Notes: generated from the letters alone by a model not told the origin. 64,000 nucleotides of DNA from Simiduia litorea (GCF_042853465.1 NZ_AP031497.1:1860001-1924000), one strand, 5' to 3'. Shown: positions 44,377 to 54,080, numbered from the stretch's first letter. Made by a program: numbers and translations.

Positions 44377-45069
44377 ATGGCCAACTATTTAGCAATAGAC
44401 ACCTCCTCCAATGCCTGCTCGGTGGCGCTCTGCCTCGATGAAACGCGATTCCAGCAGTTCGAATTGGCGCCAAGGGGGCATATGCAGCGCTTACTGCCCA
44501 TGGTCGATAGCGTGCTTGCACACGCAGGCATCACCTTATCCCAACTGGATGGCATTGCCTTTGGTTGTGGTCCTGGTTCTTTTACTGGGCTACGAGTCGC
44601 CACTGGCGTAGTGCAGGGTTTAGCTTACGCAATTGATTTACCGGTGATTCCCATATCAAGTTTAGCTGCACTGGCACAAGGTTTCGCTCGGCGTCAGCTA
44701 GGTTTTAACGGTGTTGTTGGTGTTGCTGTCGATGCCCGCATGGACGAGGTTTACGCTGCGCGGTTTCGCATTGAAGGTTGCGCGGTGCACCCAGTGGGTG
44801 CGGAAGTCGTCACCTCAGTGTCACAGGTAATAGAGGATGTCTTTTCGGATATTGACGCAGGCTGTGGCAGTGGCTGGGGATTGGATCCCTTGCGTCAGCA
44901 TTGCCCTGAATTATTAATGATTGATATAGAGCCTGACGCCCAAGATCTACTGGATTTGGTTTTAACCGGTGCTTATCCTTCTGTCGGTGCGGCGGAGGCG
45001 AAACCTGTTTATTTGCGCAATAGTATTACTTGGCAGAAGCGACAGCGTATTCGCGATACATCGCTATAA
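44377..45069 (+). CDS. tsaB: tRNA t6A synthesis protein TsaB
   Basis: A 230-residue partner of TsaD needed for the threonylcarbamoyl modification of A37 in ANN-decoding tRNAs. It begins YLAIDTSSNACSVAL and contains FGCGPGSFTGLRVATGVVQG, the hallmark of TsaB. It lacks the metal site of TsaD, as expected. The ATG at 44377 is preferred over a TTG 18 bases upstream. Confidence 0.94.
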   Translation: MANYLAIDTSSNACSVALCLDETRFQQFELAPRGHMQRLLPMVDSVLAHAGITLSQLDGIAFGCGPGSFTGLRVATGVVQGLAYAIDLPVIPISSLAALAQGFARRQLGFNGVVGVAVDARMDEVYAARFRIEGCAVHPVGAEVVTSVSQVIEDVFSDIDAGCGSGWGLDPLRQHCPELLMIDIEPDAQDLLDLVLTGAYPSVGAAEAKPVYLRNSITWQKRQRIRDTSL

Positions 45070-45174
45070 CGTGGTTTTTAGCTAAGCACCACCTTAATTA
45101 GGTGTCGATCTGCTCGCGTGACTTGCGATTGGTCACCTTACTTTATTACTGCTGTTAACTTACACGGAGTTTAT

Positions 45175-45975
45175 GTGGATCTGTTACAGGTTCTTTGGTT
45201 GTCGTTAATTCAAGGTTTTACGGAATTTTTACCCATATCGAGCTCGGCACATTTAATTCTGCCGAGCCAATTGTTGGGTTGGGAAGATCAGGGGTTGGCG
45301 TTTGATGTGGCAGTACATTTCGGGACTTTACTGGCGGTAGTCGCTTATTTTCGTAAAGACTTAACCCTGCTATTGACGGGGTGGTTTGGTTCCTTAACCG
45401 GCGCGGGGCGCAACCACGAAAGCGATTTGGTTTGGCTGATAGGCTTCGCCACTGTGCCGGCTGGCTTGGCTGGGCTCCTAGGCAGTGACTTCATTGAAGC
45501 TCATCTTAGATCCGCCTGGGTTATCGCTTGGGCAACTATCGGTTTTGGAATTCTCCTGGGCATTGCTGATAAATATGGTCAGGGCGAAAAAACATTGTTA
45601 AATATGACCTTTAAGTTGGCGATAGTTATCGGTTTGGCTCAGGCATTAGCCTTGATTCCCGGTACATCGCGTTCTGGTATAACGATGACCGCCGCGCTGT
45701 TGCTAGGTTTCTCTCGCGTTGAGTCAGCGCGATTTTCATTTTTATTGTCGATACCGATTATTGCGTTAAGCGCGGCTTATTTGAGTTTTAAACTGATCGG
45801 CGAGACAGGTGTCGACTGGGCGCATATGGGTTTAGGGTTCATCCTATCTTGTCTAAGTGCCTATGCTTGTATTTTCTTTTTTATGCAATTGATTAGTCGA
45901 ATGGGCATGATGCCGTTTGTGGTTTATCGCTTATTACTTGGTGGCGGTTTGTTATTTTTATTTTGGCAGGTGTAG
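45175..45975 (+). CDS. uppP: Undecaprenyl-diphosphatase UppP (BacA)
   Basis: A 266-residue membrane enzyme that recycles the cell-wall carrier lipid. Motifs: QGFTEFLPISSSAHLIL and PGTSRSGITMTAALLLGFSR with catalytic residues. Six to eight helices. GTG start at 45175 with CGGAG five bases upstream; the upstream in-frame start lacks a good site. Confidence 0.95.
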   Translation: MDLLQVLWLSLIQGFTEFLPISSSAHLILPSQLLGWEDQGLAFDVAVHFGTLLAVVAYFRKDLTLLLTGWFGSLTGAGRNHESDLVWLIGFATVPAGLAGLLGSDFIEAHLRSAWVIAWATIGFGILLGIADKYGQGEKTLLNMTFKLAIVIGLAQALALIPGTSRSGITMTAALLLGFSRVESARFSFLLSIPIIALSAAYLSFKLIGETGVDWAHMGLGFILSCLSAYACIFFFMQLISRMGMMPFVVYRLLLGGGLLFLFWQV

Positions 45976-45986
45976 AGGACGGGCTT

Positions 45987-46862
45987 GTGAAGGTAGCATT
46001 TATTGGGCTGGGCGTTATGGGTTATCCCATGGCAGGACATTTGGTAAACGCTGGGCATCAGGTTTGTGTCTATAACCGCACGGCATCTAAAGCTAAGGCC
46101 TGGGTAGAGGCCTATGGCGGTCGATTTGAACTCACGCCAAAATTAGCGGCTGATAACGCCGATATTGTTTTTATTTGTGTCGGTAATGACAACGATTTGC
46201 GCTCTGTTGTTTTAGGCGACAATGGCCTTCTTGCGGGTATGAAATCCGGCACTTGTTTAGTGGATCACACCACCGCCTCGGCAGAAGTCGCTCGGGAGCT
46301 CTCGGCCTTGGCTGCGCAGCAAGGCGTCGCCTTTTTAGACGCGCCGGTTTCGGGTGGTCAAGCAGGTGCTGAAAATGGGCAGTTAACGGCTATGGTGGGT
46401 GGCGATAAGCTTGCCTTTAGCCATGTGGAGCCTGTTATTCAAGCCTTTGCTAAATCTGTTAAGTTGTTGGGGCCTTCGGGTAGCGGTCAGCTGTGCAAGA
46501 TGGTCAATCAAATTTGCATAGCCGGCTTGGTTCAGGGGTTGTCTGAGGGCTTGCATTTCGCCCAGTCTGCGGGCCTGGATGCCGAGGCTGTGGTTGAGGT
46601 GATATCGAAAGGCGCGGCACAGTCTTGGCAAATGGATAATCGTTATAAAACCATGCTGCAGGGCGAGTACAATCATGGCTTTGCGGTCGATTGGATGCGT
46701 AAGGACCTTTCGATTGTATTAGATGAAGCAAAAAATAACGGTGCACGTTTGCCTGTGACCGCGCTAGTTGATCAGTTTTATGGTGAGGTTCAGGATATGG
46801 GTGGGCAGCGCTGGGACACGTCGAGTTTATTGGCCCGCCTCGAACAGCATAAGCAGCGCTAG
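45987..46862 (+). CDS. Beta-hydroxyacid dehydrogenase (3-hydroxyisobutyrate family)
   Basis: A 291-residue NAD(P)-dependent oxidoreductase. N-terminal Rossmann motif FIGLGVMGYPMAGHL; substrate loop FLDAPVSGGQAGAENGQLT; the catalytic lysine in GQLCKMVNQ. Alternative substrates include tartronate semialdehyde, glyoxylate and 3-hydroxyisobutyrate; these cannot be told apart here. GTG start 45987 follows uppP by 11 bases. Confidence 0.88.
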   Translation: MKVAFIGLGVMGYPMAGHLVNAGHQVCVYNRTASKAKAWVEAYGGRFELTPKLAADNADIVFICVGNDNDLRSVVLGDNGLLAGMKSGTCLVDHTTASAEVARELSALAAQQGVAFLDAPVSGGQAGAENGQLTAMVGGDKLAFSHVEPVIQAFAKSVKLLGPSGSGQLCKMVNQICIAGLVQGLSEGLHFAQSAGLDAEAVVEVISKGAAQSWQMDNRYKTMLQGEYNHGFAVDWMRKDLSIVLDEAKNNGARLPVTALVDQFYGEVQDMGGQRWDTSSLLARLEQHKQR

Positions 46863-46896
46863 GTTGCACGCACACTAACTGGCTTGGAGGTGTAAG

Positions 46897-47268
46897 ATGG
46901 CGAAGGTACTTGGTCTCGGTGGTGTGTTTTTTAAAGCACCAGACCCTCAAGCATTGATTGCTTGGTATAACCAACATTTGGGCACAGAAATGAATGAGTG
47001 GGGGGCCCAATTTCCCATCCAGCAGCTTCCAGCTGGCGCCTATGGAGTGTTTTCACCCTTTAAGGAAAGTACCGATTATTTTGCGCCGAGTACGCAAAAT
47101 TACATGATTAATCTCGTGGTTGATGATGTGGAGGGCTGCCTTGCAAAGGTGCGAGCTGCGGGTGTGGAGGTTATGCCAAACATTGAAAAATCGGAATACG
47201 GTAGCTTCGGCTGGTTTATAGACCCAGCCGGCAACAAAATAGAGCTGTGGCAGCCGCCTGTCTCTTAA
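46897..47268 (+). CDS. VOC-superfamily (glyoxalase-like) protein
   Basis: A 123-residue protein with paired beta-alpha-beta-beta-beta modules: LGGVFFKAPDPQALIAWYNQHLG, then MINLVVDDVEGCLAKVRAAG and FIDPAGNKIELWQP. Metal-ligand-like Glu is in the last strand. Substrate unknown. GGAGG precedes the ATG. Confidence 0.88.
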   Translation: MAKVLGLGGVFFKAPDPQALIAWYNQHLGTEMNEWGAQFPIQQLPAGAYGVFSPFKESTDYFAPSTQNYMINLVVDDVEGCLAKVRAAGVEVMPNIEKSEYGSFGWFIDPAGNKIELWQPPVS

Positions 47269-47303
47269 TCTCTGAGTAAATTTGAGCGGATACACGAGTC
47301 GTT

Positions 47304-48590
47304 ATGAGTAATCTAGCTGTAATAACTAAGTTAATTGAGTTTTTGAAGTCGTCGCCAACACCTTTTCACGCCGTAGACACCATGAAGGCCCGACTCATGT
47401 CAGCAGGCTATCGTGAACTAAGGGAAGGCGATGCTTGGCAGTTTGAATTGGGCGGTAAATATTTTATTACGCGCAACAACTCAAGCATTATTGCTTATGT
47501 GCACGGCAAGCAGCTGGCCGAGCGGGGTATCCATATGGTGGGGGCTCATACCGATAGCCCTTGTTTAAAGGTTAAACCGAATCCGGTTGTTAATTCGCAG
47601 AGTTATCTGCAGTTAGGGGTGGAGGTCTATGGTGGTGTGTTACTCGCCCCTTGGTTTGACCGCGACCTGTCTTTGGCGGGCCGAGTGAATTACTTGGATG
47701 CCCAAGGACGCCGGCAATCTGCCTTGCTGGATTTTAAAAAGCCGATCGCGATTGTACCTAGCTTGGCTATTCACCTAGACCGTGAAGTTAATAAAAATCG
47801 CAGTATCAACCCGCAAACCGATATTCCCCCCGTCTTGGCGCAACTGGCTAGCGTCGATGCTGGGTTTGATTTTAAAGCGCTACTTGTAGCGCAATTAGCC
47901 GCTGAAGGAGTCGTGGATTGCGCTAGCGTACTGGATTATGAGTTATCCTTTTATGATACCCAGCCAGCAGCTTTGGTCGGCTTGCAGGAACAGTTTTTTG
48001 TGGGGGCAAGGCTGGATAATCTTCTCAGCTGCTTTGTGGGCTTAGAAGCATTGTTGGCATCGGAATCGGATTATGCTCAAATTTTAATCTGTAACGACCA
48101 CGAGGAAGTGGGAAGCCTGTCTGCATCTGGTGCGCAGGGGCCGATGTTGCGGCAGTTTTTGGAGCGCCTAATTCCCGACGCAGAGCTGAGAAACCGAGTT
48201 GTGGATAGGTCTATGATGATCTCTGCCGATAATGCTCATGGCATACATCCAAACTATGCGGATAAGCACGAGCAGAATCATGGGCCTTTGTTGAACAAGG
48301 GTCCGGTTATTAAAGTAAATGCGAACCAGCGCTACGCAACCAACAGTGAAACCAGTGCATACTTCCGGCACCTTTGTCAGCAGGTCAATGTGCCGGTTCA
48401 AGCCTTTGTGGTGCGTACGGATATGGCTTGTGGAAGTACCATCGGTCCTATTACTGCCGCCGAAATTGGTGTGAAGACCTTGGATGTCGGCATGCCCACT
48501 TGGGGTATGCACTCCATTCGGGAAACGGCAGGCACGACCGACATGCATGACCTCATTAAGGTTTTGCAGAGACATTATTCAACGCGGTAA
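47304..48590 (+). CDS. apeB: M18-family aspartyl aminopeptidase
   Basis: A 428-residue dizinc peptidase that removes N-terminal acidic residues. Motifs: VGAHTDSPCLKVKP, VGARLDNLLSCFVG, CNDHEEVGSLSASGAQG (catalytic glutamate) and SADNAHGIHPNY. Length fits ApeB. In a run of same-strand genes. Confidence 0.94.
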   Translation: MSNLAVITKLIEFLKSSPTPFHAVDTMKARLMSAGYRELREGDAWQFELGGKYFITRNNSSIIAYVHGKQLAERGIHMVGAHTDSPCLKVKPNPVVNSQSYLQLGVEVYGGVLLAPWFDRDLSLAGRVNYLDAQGRRQSALLDFKKPIAIVPSLAIHLDREVNKNRSINPQTDIPPVLAQLASVDAGFDFKALLVAQLAAEGVVDCASVLDYELSFYDTQPAALVGLQEQFFVGARLDNLLSCFVGLEALLASESDYAQILICNDHEEVGSLSASGAQGPMLRQFLERLIPDAELRNRVVDRSMMISADNAHGIHPNYADKHEQNHGPLLNKGPVIKVNANQRYATNSETSAYFRHLCQQVNVPVQAFVVRTDMACGSTIGPITAAEIGVKTLDVGMPTWGMHSIRETAGTTDMHDLIKVLQRHYSTR

Positions 48591-48614
48591 CTCGATGTAT
48601 ATTTTGGAGTAACA

Positions 48615-49628
48615 ATGTCATTTGATTTAGCGGCACTTGCCAAATTCGAACCCTTTTGCGGCCTGAGCGAAGAGTACCTTCAGCGCCTCATGGATCATTT
48701 GGAGCTGTTTGAGTTGGAGCGCGGCACGCTGGTGTTTAAGCGCGGTAAGCCTTTGCCTGAAAGCTATTACTTGGTTTCTGGTATGGTGGATTTAATTGCC
48801 GCCGATTTTGAATCTGAAGTCATTGAGGCAAATACTTCGCGCGCCTGCCAACCGCTAAATTTACAATCGCCGTCGCCAGTCTCTGCTGTAGCCAAAGAAT
48901 CTGTGGTGGTGTTTCGCATTGATAAAGAATTTATCGACTTGGTGCTCGCTTATACTGAGTCCACTGGTGAAGAGGCAGAAGCCGTTGCCGCTGGTGAAGA
49001 GCCACACGATTGGATGAGTGGTTTACTCGAATCGCCCTTGTTTAATAAAGTTCCGCCGGCGAACTTGCAGCAATTGTTTGCGAAGTTTGAGTGGCAGGAA
49101 TTTGAAATGGGTGATGTACTGATTCAGGAAGGCGATCAAGGCGACTATTTTTACGTTTTGGAGAAAGGCCGTTTAGCGGTTGAGTCGCGCGGTCAAAAGT
49201 TAGATGTGATGTTGAAGCCCGGTAATTATTTTGGTGAGGAAGCCTTAGTGGGCGATGCCGTGCGCAATGCGTCGGTGATAGCGCAGACAAATGGCGGCGT
49301 TATGCGTCTTACCAAAGAGGATTTTCGCGTTCTATTGCAAGAGCCAATTCTTACCACAGTGGATTTGCAAGCCTGGAATCTGTTGGAAAAGAAGGGCGGT
49401 TTTAAACTGGTGGATGTGCGCTTACCGATGGAATACAAATGTGGTCATGTGGCCGGCGCGATTAATTTACCTTTAGGCGGGTTGCGGAGTCGGTTATCCC
49501 GACTAGAGAAAGAGTTTAATTATTTGATTACCGCCGACGGTGGTCGTCGCGCCGAGGTTGCGGCCTATCTGTTTAATCAGGCGGGTCTCGATTGCTCAAT
49601 CTTGTCTTGCGCTGCTGAGCTCTATTAA
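48615..49628 (+). CDS. Tandem cyclic nucleotide-binding protein with inactive rhodanese domain
   Basis: A 337-residue cytoplasmic protein. Two CNB folds occur: the first (about 5-115) is divergent; the second (about 140-245) has the phosphate-binding cassette FGEEALVGDAVRNASV with glutamate and arginine. A C-terminal rhodanese fold (about 250-337: KLVDVRLPMEYKCGHVAGA, INLPLGGL) lacks the catalytic cysteine: the loop reads TADGGRRAE, where active enzymes have C-x-x-G-x-R. It is a sensor/adaptor rather than a sulfurtransferase. GGAG is upstream. It is followed after six bases by the glycosyltransferase. Confidence 0.82.
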   Translation: MSFDLAALAKFEPFCGLSEEYLQRLMDHLELFELERGTLVFKRGKPLPESYYLVSGMVDLIAADFESEVIEANTSRACQPLNLQSPSPVSAVAKESVVVFRIDKEFIDLVLAYTESTGEEAEAVAAGEEPHDWMSGLLESPLFNKVPPANLQQLFAKFEWQEFEMGDVLIQEGDQGDYFYVLEKGRLAVESRGQKLDVMLKPGNYFGEEALVGDAVRNASVIAQTNGGVMRLTKEDFRVLLQEPILTTVDLQAWNLLEKKGGFKLVDVRLPMEYKCGHVAGAINLPLGGLRSRLSRLEKEFNYLITADGGRRAEVAAYLFNQAGLDCSILSCAAELY

Positions 49629-49634
49629 TTTTTT

Positions 49635-50726
49635 GTGCGCGTTTTATTGCTTTCGGCCTATCACGCGCCAAGTCATGCCTACTGGGCTCAGGGTTTACAG
49701 GAAACCTTTCCGCATTGGCACTGGCAGTTAATTTCACTGCCAGCTCGCTACTTCAATTGGCGCATACGAGGTAACGCGCTTCATATCGCCTATGAACATC
49801 AGGGTCTACTGGCGCAAAACTACGACCTTATCATTGCCACTTCTATGACTGACTTGGCCGGTCTACGCAGTTTTTGCCCGCATCTAGCTGCCATTCCCAG
49901 CATTTTATACTTTCACGAAAATCAATTTGCCTATCCAGGTAACGAGGTTCAATCGAACCGGGTTGAACCGCAAATGATGACCTTGTTCAGTGCCTTATCG
50001 GCCACGCAGCTGGTGTTTAATTCGCACTACAATCGCGATACATTTTTTGTTGGGCTCAAGCGATTATTAAAAAAACTACCTGACTGTGTGCCCGATAATC
50101 TTTTGGCTTTGCTATCGAATAAAGCCGAGGTGCTACCGGTGCCGATCGCCGATCAGGCGTTTGAGCTTATCTGTAATAAGTCGAGCAGAATCAGCTTTAT
50201 CTGGAATCATCGCTGGGAGCACGACAAGGCGCCCGAGCGATTACTGGCGGCGCTAGCCTTAGTGATACAAACTCACCGGAACTTTACCTTACATGTTGTT
50301 GGACAACAGTTTAGATCCGAACCAGCGTGCTTTAATGAGCTGCAGCAGTTGTTGCGGACGACGAATACAATGGGGGCTTGGGGGTTTCAAGACAGTCGCG
50401 ACACCTATAATGGTCTACTGGCCTCTAGTCATGCCGTCATTTCGACGGCGCTGCATGATTTTCAAGGTTTGGCGGTGTTAGAGGCGGTGGCAGCCGGTTG
50501 TGTTCCCTTAGTGCCAAAGCGATTGGCCTATCCTGAATGGTTTCCCGACATGGGTTATGCGAGCTGTGAAGCAGATGCGACCTTGGAGGCGCAATCGCTG
50601 GCCGAGGCAATGTTAGCTATCATCGACGCAGCCGCCCCTGTGTATGCCCCCGATATTCGCGGTATGAGTCGATCGGCACAGGCTGCGGCTTACGAGCGTT
50701 TAATGTTATCGGTTGTGGGTCAATAG
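49635..50726 (+). CDS. DUF3524/QTMAN-like glycosyltransferase
   Basis: A 363-residue glycosyltransferase. The N-terminal part (MRVLLLSAYHAPSHAYWAQGL, LISLPARYFNWRIRG, ILYFHENQFAYPG) is the DUF3524 domain of the GTDC1 family, whose human member is the tRNA-queuosine mannosyltransferase. The C-terminal GT-B domain has SRISFIWNHRWEHDKAPERL and HDFQGLAVLEAVAAGCVPLVP. A tRNA-Q modifying role is possible but unproven in bacteria. GTG start six bases after the CNB gene suggests an operon. Confidence 0.8.
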   Translation: MRVLLLSAYHAPSHAYWAQGLQETFPHWHWQLISLPARYFNWRIRGNALHIAYEHQGLLAQNYDLIIATSMTDLAGLRSFCPHLAAIPSILYFHENQFAYPGNEVQSNRVEPQMMTLFSALSATQLVFNSHYNRDTFFVGLKRLLKKLPDCVPDNLLALLSNKAEVLPVPIADQAFELICNKSSRISFIWNHRWEHDKAPERLLAALALVIQTHRNFTLHVVGQQFRSEPACFNELQQLLRTTNTMGAWGFQDSRDTYNGLLASSHAVISTALHDFQGLAVLEAVAAGCVPLVPKRLAYPEWFPDMGYASCEADATLEAQSLAEAMLAIIDAAAPVYAPDIRGMSRSAQAAAYERLMLSVVGQ

Positions 50727-50800
50727 TGGCAGACGTGTTTAACTGCCGGCGGTTTTGCAGGTATCATACGCGGCTTTATGAAAGCAGTTAGGTCGGCGCA

Positions 50801-51808
50801 ATGAGCAAGCAAAGAATATTGACGGGTATCACCACCACAGGTACGCCCCATCTTGGTAATTATGTGGGTGCCATACGCCCAGCCATCGAAGCCAGCCATG
50901 ACAGCAACAACCTGTCTTTCTACTTTTTAGCGGATTTTCATGCGTTGATTAAGTGTCATGACCCGGCGCTCGTGCATCAATCCACCCGCGAAATTGCGGC
51001 GACGTGGCTAGCGCTGGGTTTAAACACAGACAACGTGGTTTTTTATCGCCAGTCGGATGTTCCTGAAATTCCGGAGCTGTGCTGGATGCTTAACTGCATG
51101 GCGGCGAAGGGGCTTATGAACCGGGCTCATGCTTACAAGGCGTCTGTTGCGGCCAATGAGGAGGCGGGTGAAGATCCTGACTTCGGTGTAACTATGGGCT
51201 TGTACAGTTATCCGGTCTTAATGGCGGCAGATATCTTGATGTTTAATGCCAACAAAGTACCGGTGGGTAAAGATCAGATTCAGCATGTGGAAATGGCGAG
51301 AGATATCGCCGCGCGTTTTAATCATCATTACGGCACGCATTTTGTGTTGCCTGAAGCCACGGTCGACGATGACGTTGCGGTTTTGCAGGGGCTAGATGGG
51401 CGCAAGATGAGCAAGAGTTATGGTAATACCATCCCGCTGTTTTTGGATGAAAAGCCGCTGAAGAAGCACATTAATAAAGTAAAAACCAACTTGTTGGAAC
51501 CTGGCGAGCCCAAAGATACCGCCGATTCGACGGTATTTCAGTTGTGGCAAGCGTTTGCAACGCCAGAGCAAACTCAATATATGCGCGAGCAGTTTGCGGC
51601 GGGCATTGCTTGGGGTGAAGCGAAAAAGCAATTGCACGAATTGATTAATGGTCAACTGTGCGAGGCGCGGGAAAAATATGCCGAACTCTTATCTAACCCC
51701 ACGCATATTGAAAATGAATTGCAAAAAGGTGCAGAAAAAGCCCGTAGTTACAGCGTGCCTTTTTTGAAAGAGTTACGCAGTGCCGTGGGCATCAAGCCCA
51801 TCGTGTGA
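50801..51808 (+). CDS. trpS: Tryptophan-tRNA ligase
   Basis: A 335-residue class I synthetase. The HIGH-like TPHLGNYVGA and the KMSKS motif in LDGRKMSKSYGNTIPL are clear; LNCMAAKGLMNRAH and VGKDQIQHVEMARDIA are conserved TrpRS segments. Normal length. The terminator is shared with convergent bioA. Confidence 0.96.
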   Translation: MSKQRILTGITTTGTPHLGNYVGAIRPAIEASHDSNNLSFYFLADFHALIKCHDPALVHQSTREIAATWLALGLNTDNVVFYRQSDVPEIPELCWMLNCMAAKGLMNRAHAYKASVAANEEAGEDPDFGVTMGLYSYPVLMAADILMFNANKVPVGKDQIQHVEMARDIAARFNHHYGTHFVLPEATVDDDVAVLQGLDGRKMSKSYGNTIPLFLDEKPLKKHINKVKTNLLEPGEPKDTADSTVFQLWQAFATPEQTQYMREQFAAGIAWGEAKKQLHELINGQLCEAREKYAELLSNPTHIENELQKGAEKARSYSVPFLKELRSAVGIKPIV

Positions 51809-51819
51809 TGTGATCAACG

Positions 51820-51857
51820 AAAAAAGGCGTGCCGATGGCTAGCGGCACGCCTTTTTT
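51820..51857. terminator. Bidirectional terminator, trpS/bioA
   Basis: A6 run, GGCGTGCCG stem, eight-base loop, CGGCACGCC and six T's. Both strands carry a U-tract, so it serves both convergent genes. Confidence 0.93.
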
Positions 51858-51888
51858 GTCTCACCTGTAACCACTTAGGTATAGATTA

Positions 51889-53208
51889 TTATCCGTTAGA
51901 GAATTGTGCTGAGCCTAAATATTTTTCCCCTTGGGCAAGAACGTGGCGCATTGCGCTGGTTAGTTTACCAAGTTCCTGCTCGGTAATGATCAGTGGCGGC
52001 ATGATGTAAACAATGTTGCCAAAAGGTCTGATCCATACCCCGAGCGCCATAAAGGCCTTTTGTATTTCCGCCATCACCACGGTGTCGGTCATTTCCACCA
52101 CGCCAATATTTCCGAGTACACGCACATCTGCCACACAGCTGTAGTTTCTACAGGGTGCTAACTCTGCTTGTAATTGCTGCTCTATGTCGCTAACGCGGGC
52201 CTGCCAATCTTGCTCGAGTAATAGCTTTAAGCTGGCATTGGCGGCGGCACAGGCGAGGGGGTTGCCCATGAATGTGGGCCCGTGCATGAATACGCCAGCC
52301 TCGCCATTGCAGATGCCGGTGGCGACTTTGTCGTTACATAGGGTTGCTGCCAAGGTCATGTAGCCACCCGTTAGGCTCTTGCCTAAACATAAAATGTCGG
52401 GGCTGATGTTGGCGTGTTCACAGGCAAATAACTTTCCTGTACGGCCAAAACCCGTAGCAATTTCATCGGCAATTAATAGCACGTCGTTGGCGTCGCACAG
52501 CGCTTTGATGCGGTGCAAATACGCGGGCGAGTAAAATTTCATGCCGCCTGCGCCTTGCACAATCGGTTCTAATATAACCGCGGCGAGTGTGTCTCTATGG
52601 CCTTCAATGAGTTGCTTGAAGGCTTCAATATTTTCATCGGTGCAGGGCTCGGTAAAGCCGCACTCGGGCGAAGGTGCAAATAAATGGCTCGGCATCACCT
52701 CGCTGAATAAATGGTGCATCCCATTTATTGGATCGCACACGGACATGGCACCAAAGGTGTCGCCGTGATAACCATTGCGTAGTGTTAGCATGCGGGTTTT
52801 ATTTGGCTGACCTTGTGAGCGCCAATATTGCAGCGCCATTTTTAAGGCGACTTCCACGGCCACTGAGCCAGAATCGGCAAGGAAAACTTTATTTAAACCC
52901 GCGGGCGTAATACGCACGAGCGTTTTTGCCAGCTCGATGGCCGGTTCGTGAGTCAGGCCGCCAAACATCACGTGAGACATTTTATCCACTTGATCTTTGA
53001 TGGCCTGATTAAGGACTGGGTGGTTGTAGCCGTGTAACACACACCACCAACTCGACATCCCATCAATGAGCACTCGGCCATCGGCTAGGTGTATTGAGGA
53101 TCCTTCGGCTCTCTCCACTAGATAAACCGGCGGCGGGTTGTTGAAAGACGAGTAGGGGTGCCAGAGGAATTGGCGATCGGCAGTTAATAGCGCATCATGA
53201 TCGATCAC
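51889..53208 (-). CDS. bioA: Adenosylmethionine-8-amino-7-oxononanoate transaminase
   Basis: A 439-residue PLP enzyme of biotin synthesis. It begins QFLWHPYSSF and contains MSSWWCVLHGYNHP, DEIATGFGRTGKLFACE and the PLP lysine in CLGKSLTGGYMTLAAT. No other bio genes are in the window. Divergent from the DUF547 gene with a 41-base gap. Confidence 0.95.
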   Translation of the reverse strand: MIDHDALLTADRQFLWHPYSSFNNPPPVYLVERAEGSSIHLADGRVLIDGMSSWWCVLHGYNHPVLNQAIKDQVDKMSHVMFGGLTHEPAIELAKTLVRITPAGLNKVFLADSGSVAVEVALKMALQYWRSQGQPNKTRMLTLRNGYHGDTFGAMSVCDPINGMHHLFSEVMPSHLFAPSPECGFTEPCTDENIEAFKQLIEGHRDTLAAVILEPIVQGAGGMKFYSPAYLHRIKALCDANDVLLIADEIATGFGRTGKLFACEHANISPDILCLGKSLTGGYMTLAATLCNDKVATGICNGEAGVFMHGPTFMGNPLACAAANASLKLLLEQDWQARVSDIEQQLQAELAPCRNYSCVADVRVLGNIGVVEMTDTVVMAEIQKAFMALGVWIRPFGNIVYIMPPLIITEQELGKLTSAMRHVLAQGEKYLGSAQFSNG

Positions 53209-53249
53209 GGGATTTTCTACTGTTTAATGAATTTAGAGGGTTATTTTAC

Positions 53250-54080
53250 GTGTCTAGCACAGGATTTGGCAGCGGTTTTACGGTTTTATCCTATAGCCTA
53301 ATAACGATCTGTATTTTAATGACGCCTTTGGCGGAGGCGGCGCCAAAGGCAGCACTATGGGATTTTTGGCGAAACCAATCGGCATCGGTGCAATTGCCAC
53401 CCGATACAGGTTTTGCGGCGTTCCTCGCGCAGTATCGCGACCAAAACAGCGAGGGTGTCGCGGTAATTGATTACGCACAGGTAACGCCCGCAGCGATGCG
53501 CGGTTTAGAGGATTTTGTGGCCTCTTATATCCGCATTGACCCCAGGGGCCTAACGAAATCAGAGCAGTTTGTTTACTGGGTCAATCTTTACAACGCGCAA
53601 ATAATTATTCAAATACTTGAAGCGGATATTCCCGCATCCATTAGAGATATTCGGCCTGGCCTCGCGGGGCTACTGGCTGGCGGGCCATGGAACAAAACGC
53701 AATTTAAGATTGCTGGGCAGGAAGTTAGCTTTAATGATATTGAGCATCGTATTTTGCGGCCTTTATGGCGTGATGCACGGGTGCATTTTGTTTTAAATTG
53801 CGCCAGCATCGGTTGCCCTGATATACCGGCGCAGCCGCTAGTTGTCGCTAATCTTGATAGGCAATTGGAGCAAGCCGCTAGGACGTTTATCAATCATTCG
53901 CGCGCGGTATCCTTAACCCATGATGAACTTACATTGAGTAGTTTGTTTGATTGGTTTTCCAGTGATTTTGGCGAAAATGAGGCCAAACTTATCGCCTTTA
54001 TAAATCAATATCTGAAGCAACCAATCGCCCAGTATCGCTCAGTAAACTACGCCTATGATTGGAGCCTTAATGCACCTTAA
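53250..54080 (+). CDS. DUF547 secreted protein
   Basis: A 276-residue protein with a signal peptide (residues about 10-30, ending PLAEAAPKA). The core KSEQFVYWVNLYNAQIIIQ, then VSFNDIEHRILRP and VHFVLNCASIGCPDI, is the DUF547 signature (a papain-like fold by family knowledge). Function unknown. GTG start with AGAGGG upstream. The last four bases overlap the next, convergent gene. Confidence 0.88.
   Translation: MSSTGFGSGFTVLSYSLITICILMTPLAEAAPKAALWDFWRNQSASVQLPPDTGFAAFLAQYRDQNSEGVAVIDYAQVTPAAMRGLEDFVASYIRIDPRGLTKSEQFVYWVNLYNAQIIIQILEADIPASIRDIRPGLAGLLAGGPWNKTQFKIAGQEVSFNDIEHRILRPLWRDARVHFVLNCASIGCPDIPAQPLVVANLDRQLEQAARTFINHSRAVSLTHDELTLSSLFDWFSSDFGENEAKLIAFINQYLKQPIAQYRSVNYAYDWSLNAP

Noticed and set aside
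46504..47010. 168-residue minus-strand frame
   Set aside because: Antisense shadow of the dehydrogenase and VOC genes; low-complexity composition without homology.
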